18,070 nucleotides of DNA. It comes from Deinococcus sp. Lineage in GTDB: Bacteria > Deinococcota > Deinococci > Deinococcales > Deinococcaceae. The stretch covers positions 1-18,070 of the forward strand of contig NZ_JAGLBB010000061.1 of assembly GCF_018260555.1 (NCBI RefSeq), written 5' to 3'. Of this stretch, positions 16,050-18,070 are shown piece after piece (the first letter of the stretch is position 1; each line of letters starts with the position of its first letter). Below the pieces are notes generated by a model. It did no database searches. It saw only the letters and a program-made list of their open reading frames with translations, and had not been told where the DNA came from. The position numbers and the translations under genes were made by a program.

Positions 16050-16065
16050 CGTGAACCGGTTCACG
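16050..16065. promoter_or_regulatory. Perfect 16-bp palindrome, CRP/FNR- or LacI-type operator candidate
   Basis: CGTGAACCGGTTCACG is fully self-complementary. It fits GTGA-N6-TCAC, the CRP-family core; the central ACCGGT also suits LacI/GalR-family operators. Its centre is 80.5 bp upstream of the presumed start of the hydrophilin-like gene, near the distal positions used by CRP-type activators. The nucleoside hydrolase on the other side is about 395 bp away. Confidence 0.5.
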
Positions 16066-16128
16066 TAAGCCCTCACCTACCCGCGAGCGCACCGGGTTCG
16101 ACGGTCGTGACCCCCCATTCACCCGGAG

Positions 16129-16183
16129 CCCGCCAGATGCGAATTTTGGGTGTGGAGGCGAGAGGGTCACTGCCTCTGGCGGG
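16129..16183. other. Long-loop inverted repeat
   Basis: CCCGCCAGA at 16129-16137 is perfectly complementary to TCTGGCGGG at 16175-16183 across 37 nt. The loop contains GCGAATTTTGGG, unusually AT-rich here. This could be an RNA leader structure or a pair of half-sites. The rest of the 482-bp gap 15978-16459 contains the palindrome, a TATGCT box at about 16222 with an ATG at 16239 that runs into the repeat, and the repeat copy. Confidence 0.3.
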
Positions 16184-16257
16184 CAACGGTTCTGGGACCG
16201 GTGGCGTGCCAGGCGGCGCGCTATGCTGGCCGCCTATCATGCAGACGATTGAGAATC

Positions 16258-16392
16258 ATACGGACTGCGCTCCATTCCACCACGGTCGCAAAGGCGCCGC
16301 CTGCGGCTCCATACCGCCCAGTCCGTATGCTGTTCCCACCCGCGTCCGCTCGGATTGATTCAGAACCACACCGGACCGATCGGAATCCGTAT
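16258..16392 (-). repeat. Dispersed repeat, complete copy (subtype B)
   Basis: A 135-bp copy read on the minus strand with ends ATACGGATTCCG and GCGCAGTCCGTAT. It carries the core CAATCCGAGCGGACGCGGGT and the block GGGCGGTATGGAGCCGCAGG shared with the copy at 8624. The left hairpin is decayed on one side (GATCGGTCC in place of GATTGATTC). It sits about 55 bp upstream of the nucleoside hydrolase promoter. Confidence 0.8.
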
Positions 16393-16446
16393 CAGACGTG
16401 ACGACCGGGCCTGCGGAGTCCGGTTCTGGCGTTCCAGGGTGGACGC

Positions 16447-16452
16447 TATGCT
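16447..16452 (+). promoter_or_regulatory. -10 box of a leaderless promoter for the nucleoside hydrolase
   Basis: TATGCT is followed by 7 nt (GCCCGGC) and the ATG at 16460. An in-frame ATG inside the box (16448) is less likely as the start. Confidence 0.55.
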
Positions 16453-16459
16453 GCCCGGC

Positions 16460-17428
16460 ATGACGTCCCGGCCTGCCGACTGCCCCGCGCCCCTGCCCGT
16501 GATTTTCGACGGTGACCCTGGCCTGGACGACGCGGTGGGCTGGCTGATGGCGCTGGGCAGCCCGGAGGACGTGCGGGTGCTGGGGTTCACGGCCGTGCAT
16601 GGCAACGTCCCGCTGAACCTGACGACCCGTAATACAGGCGTGGTGCTGGCCCTGGCGGGCGAGGCGGGGCGGAACGTGCCGTACTTCGCGGGCGCGGACC
16701 GCCCGCTGCTGCGCGAGGGCGTGACGGCGGCCAGCGTGCACGGCGCGACCGGGTTGCCTGCGGCAGGCCTGCCGGAACCGCTGCGGGGTCCGGAGGCGGG
16801 GCACGCCGTGGACTTCATGATCCGCACGGTGCGGGCGCGACCGGGCGAGGTGACGCTGGTGCCGACCGGCCCGCTCACGAACGTGGCCCTGGCGCTGCGG
16901 CTCGCGCCAGAGATCGCGCCGCTGATCCGGGAGATCGTGTGGATGGGCGGCAGTACCGGGCACGGGAACCGCACGCCGGCCGCCGAGTTCAACGCGCTGG
17001 TCGATCCGCACGCCGCGCAGATCGTGTTCGCTTCGGGCGTGCCGCTGCGGATGGTGGGCCTGAACGTGACCATGCAGGCGGTCGCCACGCCGGAACGCGT
17101 GGACGCCCTGCGCGCCCTGGGCAACCGCGCCGGGGCCGTGTGCGCCGAGCTGCTCACCTTCTACGCGGGCGTGTACCGCGACCGTTACGGCCTGAGCGGC
17201 GGCGCGCTGCACGACCCACTGGCGGTGGCGGCGGCCCTGCACCCGGACCTGCTGGACTGGCAGGCCATGAACGTGCAGGTCGAGACGCAGGAGGGACCCA
17301 ACCTGGGCCGCACCGTCTGCGACCTGTACGGCGTGACCGGGCGGCCCGCGAACGCACAGGTGGCGGTCGGCGTGCGGGACGGGGAGTTCTTCTCCCTGCT
17401 CCTGGAACGGATCGCGCGCCTGCCGTGA
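16460..17428 (+). CDS. Inosine-uridine preferring nucleoside hydrolase
   Basis: Calcium-dependent N-ribohydrolase that splits nucleosides into base and ribose for salvage. The 322-residue protein shows the defining DxDxxxDD cluster: D17, D19, D23 and D24 in IFDGDPGLDDAVG. FTAVHGNVPLNLTTRNT, LVPTGPLTNVALAL, EIVWMGGS, AAEFNALVDPHAAQIVF and the second metal motif H251-D252 (LHDPLAVAAAL) follow in the normal order. Length is typical. The ATG is supported by TATGCT 7 nt upstream. Preference for purine or pyrimidine nucleosides cannot be read from the sequence. The gene converges on the 17441-17719 gene with only 12 bp between stops. Confidence 0.92.
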   Translation: MTSRPADCPAPLPVIFDGDPGLDDAVGWLMALGSPEDVRVLGFTAVHGNVPLNLTTRNTGVVLALAGEAGRNVPYFAGADRPLLREGVTAASVHGATGLPAAGLPEPLRGPEAGHAVDFMIRTVRARPGEVTLVPTGPLTNVALALRLAPEIAPLIREIVWMGGSTGHGNRTPAAEFNALVDPHAAQIVFASGVPLRMVGLNVTMQAVATPERVDALRALGNRAGAVCAELLTFYAGVYRDRYGLSGGALHDPLAVAAALHPDLLDWQAMNVQVETQEGPNLGRTVCDLYGVTGRPANAQVAVGVRDGEFFSLLLERIARLP

Positions 17429-17440
17429 TCCCAGCGGCGG

Positions 17441-17719
17441 TCAGGGCCAGCGGGTCACGTCCTGCAAGGCCTCCTCGTCCGGGGTGAGCAGCTCGCAGCG
17501 GGGGCGCAACAACTCGAAGGTGTCGTTGGCGATGAACAGCGCGCCCGGCCGGGCGTTGCGGGCCTGCACCCGGCGGCGCGCCTGGGCATCCGGGACGGCC
17601 AGAGCGTGCAGGGTCAGCGGCGCGCCCAGCTGCGTTTCCATCGTTCGGGCCAGGGTGGTCTTGCCGCTGCCGACGAAGCCGCGCAGCGCATGGATGGGGC
17701 CTGTCGCCCGCTCCGGCAT
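17441..17719 (-). CDS. P-loop ATPase/kinase (AAA_33/zeta-like), probably internally deleted
   Basis: A 92-residue frame with a Walker A motif, GFVGSGKTT, at about 14-22, and a C-terminal part (LHALAVPDAQARRRVQARNARPGALFIAND) typical of the lid and nucleobase-binding end of small P-loop kinases. In that family the two blocks are separated by roughly 70-100 residues that carry the Asp of the substrate site and the Walker B strand; here only about ten residues (LARTMETQLGA) lie between them. The frame is unbroken, so an in-frame deletion is the simplest reading. The product is probably inactive. Its ATG overlaps the stop of the upstream gene (TGATG), so translation is coupled. Confidence 0.6.
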   Translation of the reverse strand: MPERATGPIHALRGFVGSGKTTLARTMETQLGAPLTLHALAVPDAQARRRVQARNARPGALFIANDTFELLRPRCELLTPDEEALQDVTRWP

Positions 17720-18070
17720 CAGGCGAGGTCGATACTGAACGGCGCGGGGCGCGGCAGCACCCGCACGTGCGGCGACAGCACCGTGGGCTGGTCCGCCGCG
17801 CCGACGGGCGTGGTCAGTGGGGCTCCCAGGTTCAGGTCGAAGCTGGGGATGGGGTCGGGTATCCCGGCGCGGCGCAGCAGCGTGAGCGTCCCGGTGTGCC
17901 CGTTCAGCCGGACGATCGCGCCGTCCAGCAGCCAGTCCGCGTTGTACGCGCCCAGGGGCAGTGTGATGGCGGGGCGGGCGCCGTGGCGGGCGTGCGCGGC
18001 GACTGGCGAGTGCAGGCCGCTGCGGGGCACGATCAGCGCGGCGGCGTCGGCCAGGGCGGGCAGGTGGTGC
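17719..18070 (-). CDS. PEP-utiliser-like swivel-domain protein, partial (5' end outside window)
   Basis: The frame is open to the window edge and ends at TGA 17719-17721, so only the C-terminal 116 residues are seen. ALIVPRSGLHSPVAAHARHG, ITLPLGAYNADWLLDGAIV and RLNGHTGTLTLL follow the pattern of the phosphohistidine swivel domain of PEP-utilising enzymes (aaaIVtegGGltSHaAivAR, then l.dGd.v.vdg..G.v). The T-S-H triplet that carries the phosphohistidine aligns with H-S-P, so the catalytic histidine appears shifted or lost. The final 35 residues are proline-rich and unassigned. The gene overlaps the P-loop gene by one base. Family assignment is moderate because the N-terminal half is missing. 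Confidence 0.55.
   Translation of the reverse strand, partial: HHLPALADAAALIVPRSGLHSPVAAHARHGARPAITLPLGAYNADWLLDGAIVRLNGHTGTLTLLRRAGIPDPIPSFDLNLGAPLTTPVGAADQPTVLSPHVRVLPRPAPFSIDLA

Noticed and set aside
16242..16398. CAGACG on both sides of the repeat copy at 16258 as a target-site duplication
   Set aside because: The left CAGACG is 10 bp away from the element end, the right one is adjacent, and six bases match easily by chance.

Overview
The window is strongly GC-rich, gene-dense chromosomal DNA and looks like a Deinococcus (Deinococcota). The evidence is GC-rich third codon positions, a RecO sequence of the Deinococcus type starting at TTG, many -10 boxes (TANNNT) lying only 6-7 nt upstream of start codons as in Deinococcus leaderless promoters, and abundant short non-coding repeats in the gaps. 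This is reading by eye; no database search was made.

Layout. 1-2022: a possible gene tail, then prmA-rsmE (ribosomal protein and 16S rRNA methylation) and a tandem 126-bp repeat. 2023-4558: recO (-), a FusB-type treble-clef zinc-finger protein, and a double-GNAT protein, with two dispersed repeats. 4717-6408 (-): a NYN-domain protein and queA in one operon. 6727-8010: a subgroup Ic aspartate aminotransferase. 8106-10620: an MhqR-like MarR regulator followed by a large fusion of a ring-cleavage dioxygenase with an MhqD-like carboxylesterase; an 18-bp dyad sits on the promoter of the fusion. 10685-12451 (-): a doubtful small ORF, a secreted protein and signal peptidase I. 12617-15506: an FKBP prolyl isomerase, then galT-galK (Leloir pathway). 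15771-15977 (-): a very hydrophilic 68-residue protein with a leaderless promoter and a 16-bp perfect palindrome upstream. 16460-17428: a nucleoside hydrolase. 17441-18070 (-): a small P-loop protein that seems to have lost its middle, overlapping a protein with a PEP-utiliser-like swivel domain cut by the window edge.

Most genes are housekeeping. Four things stand out. (1) The MarR plus dioxygenase-esterase fusion resembles the Bacillus MhqR/MhqED/MhqNOD quinone-detoxification regulon condensed into two genes. (2) A family of ~135-bp repeats has five near-complete copies and four remnants; at least four copies begin on the last base of a neighbour's stop codon, and an unrelated tandem repeat does nearly the same at rsmE. 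(3) A hydrophilin-like small protein has a CRP-type palindrome upstream. (4) The P-loop/swivel pair at the right edge appears degenerate. No tRNA, rRNA, CRISPR array, complete insertion sequence or phage gene was seen.
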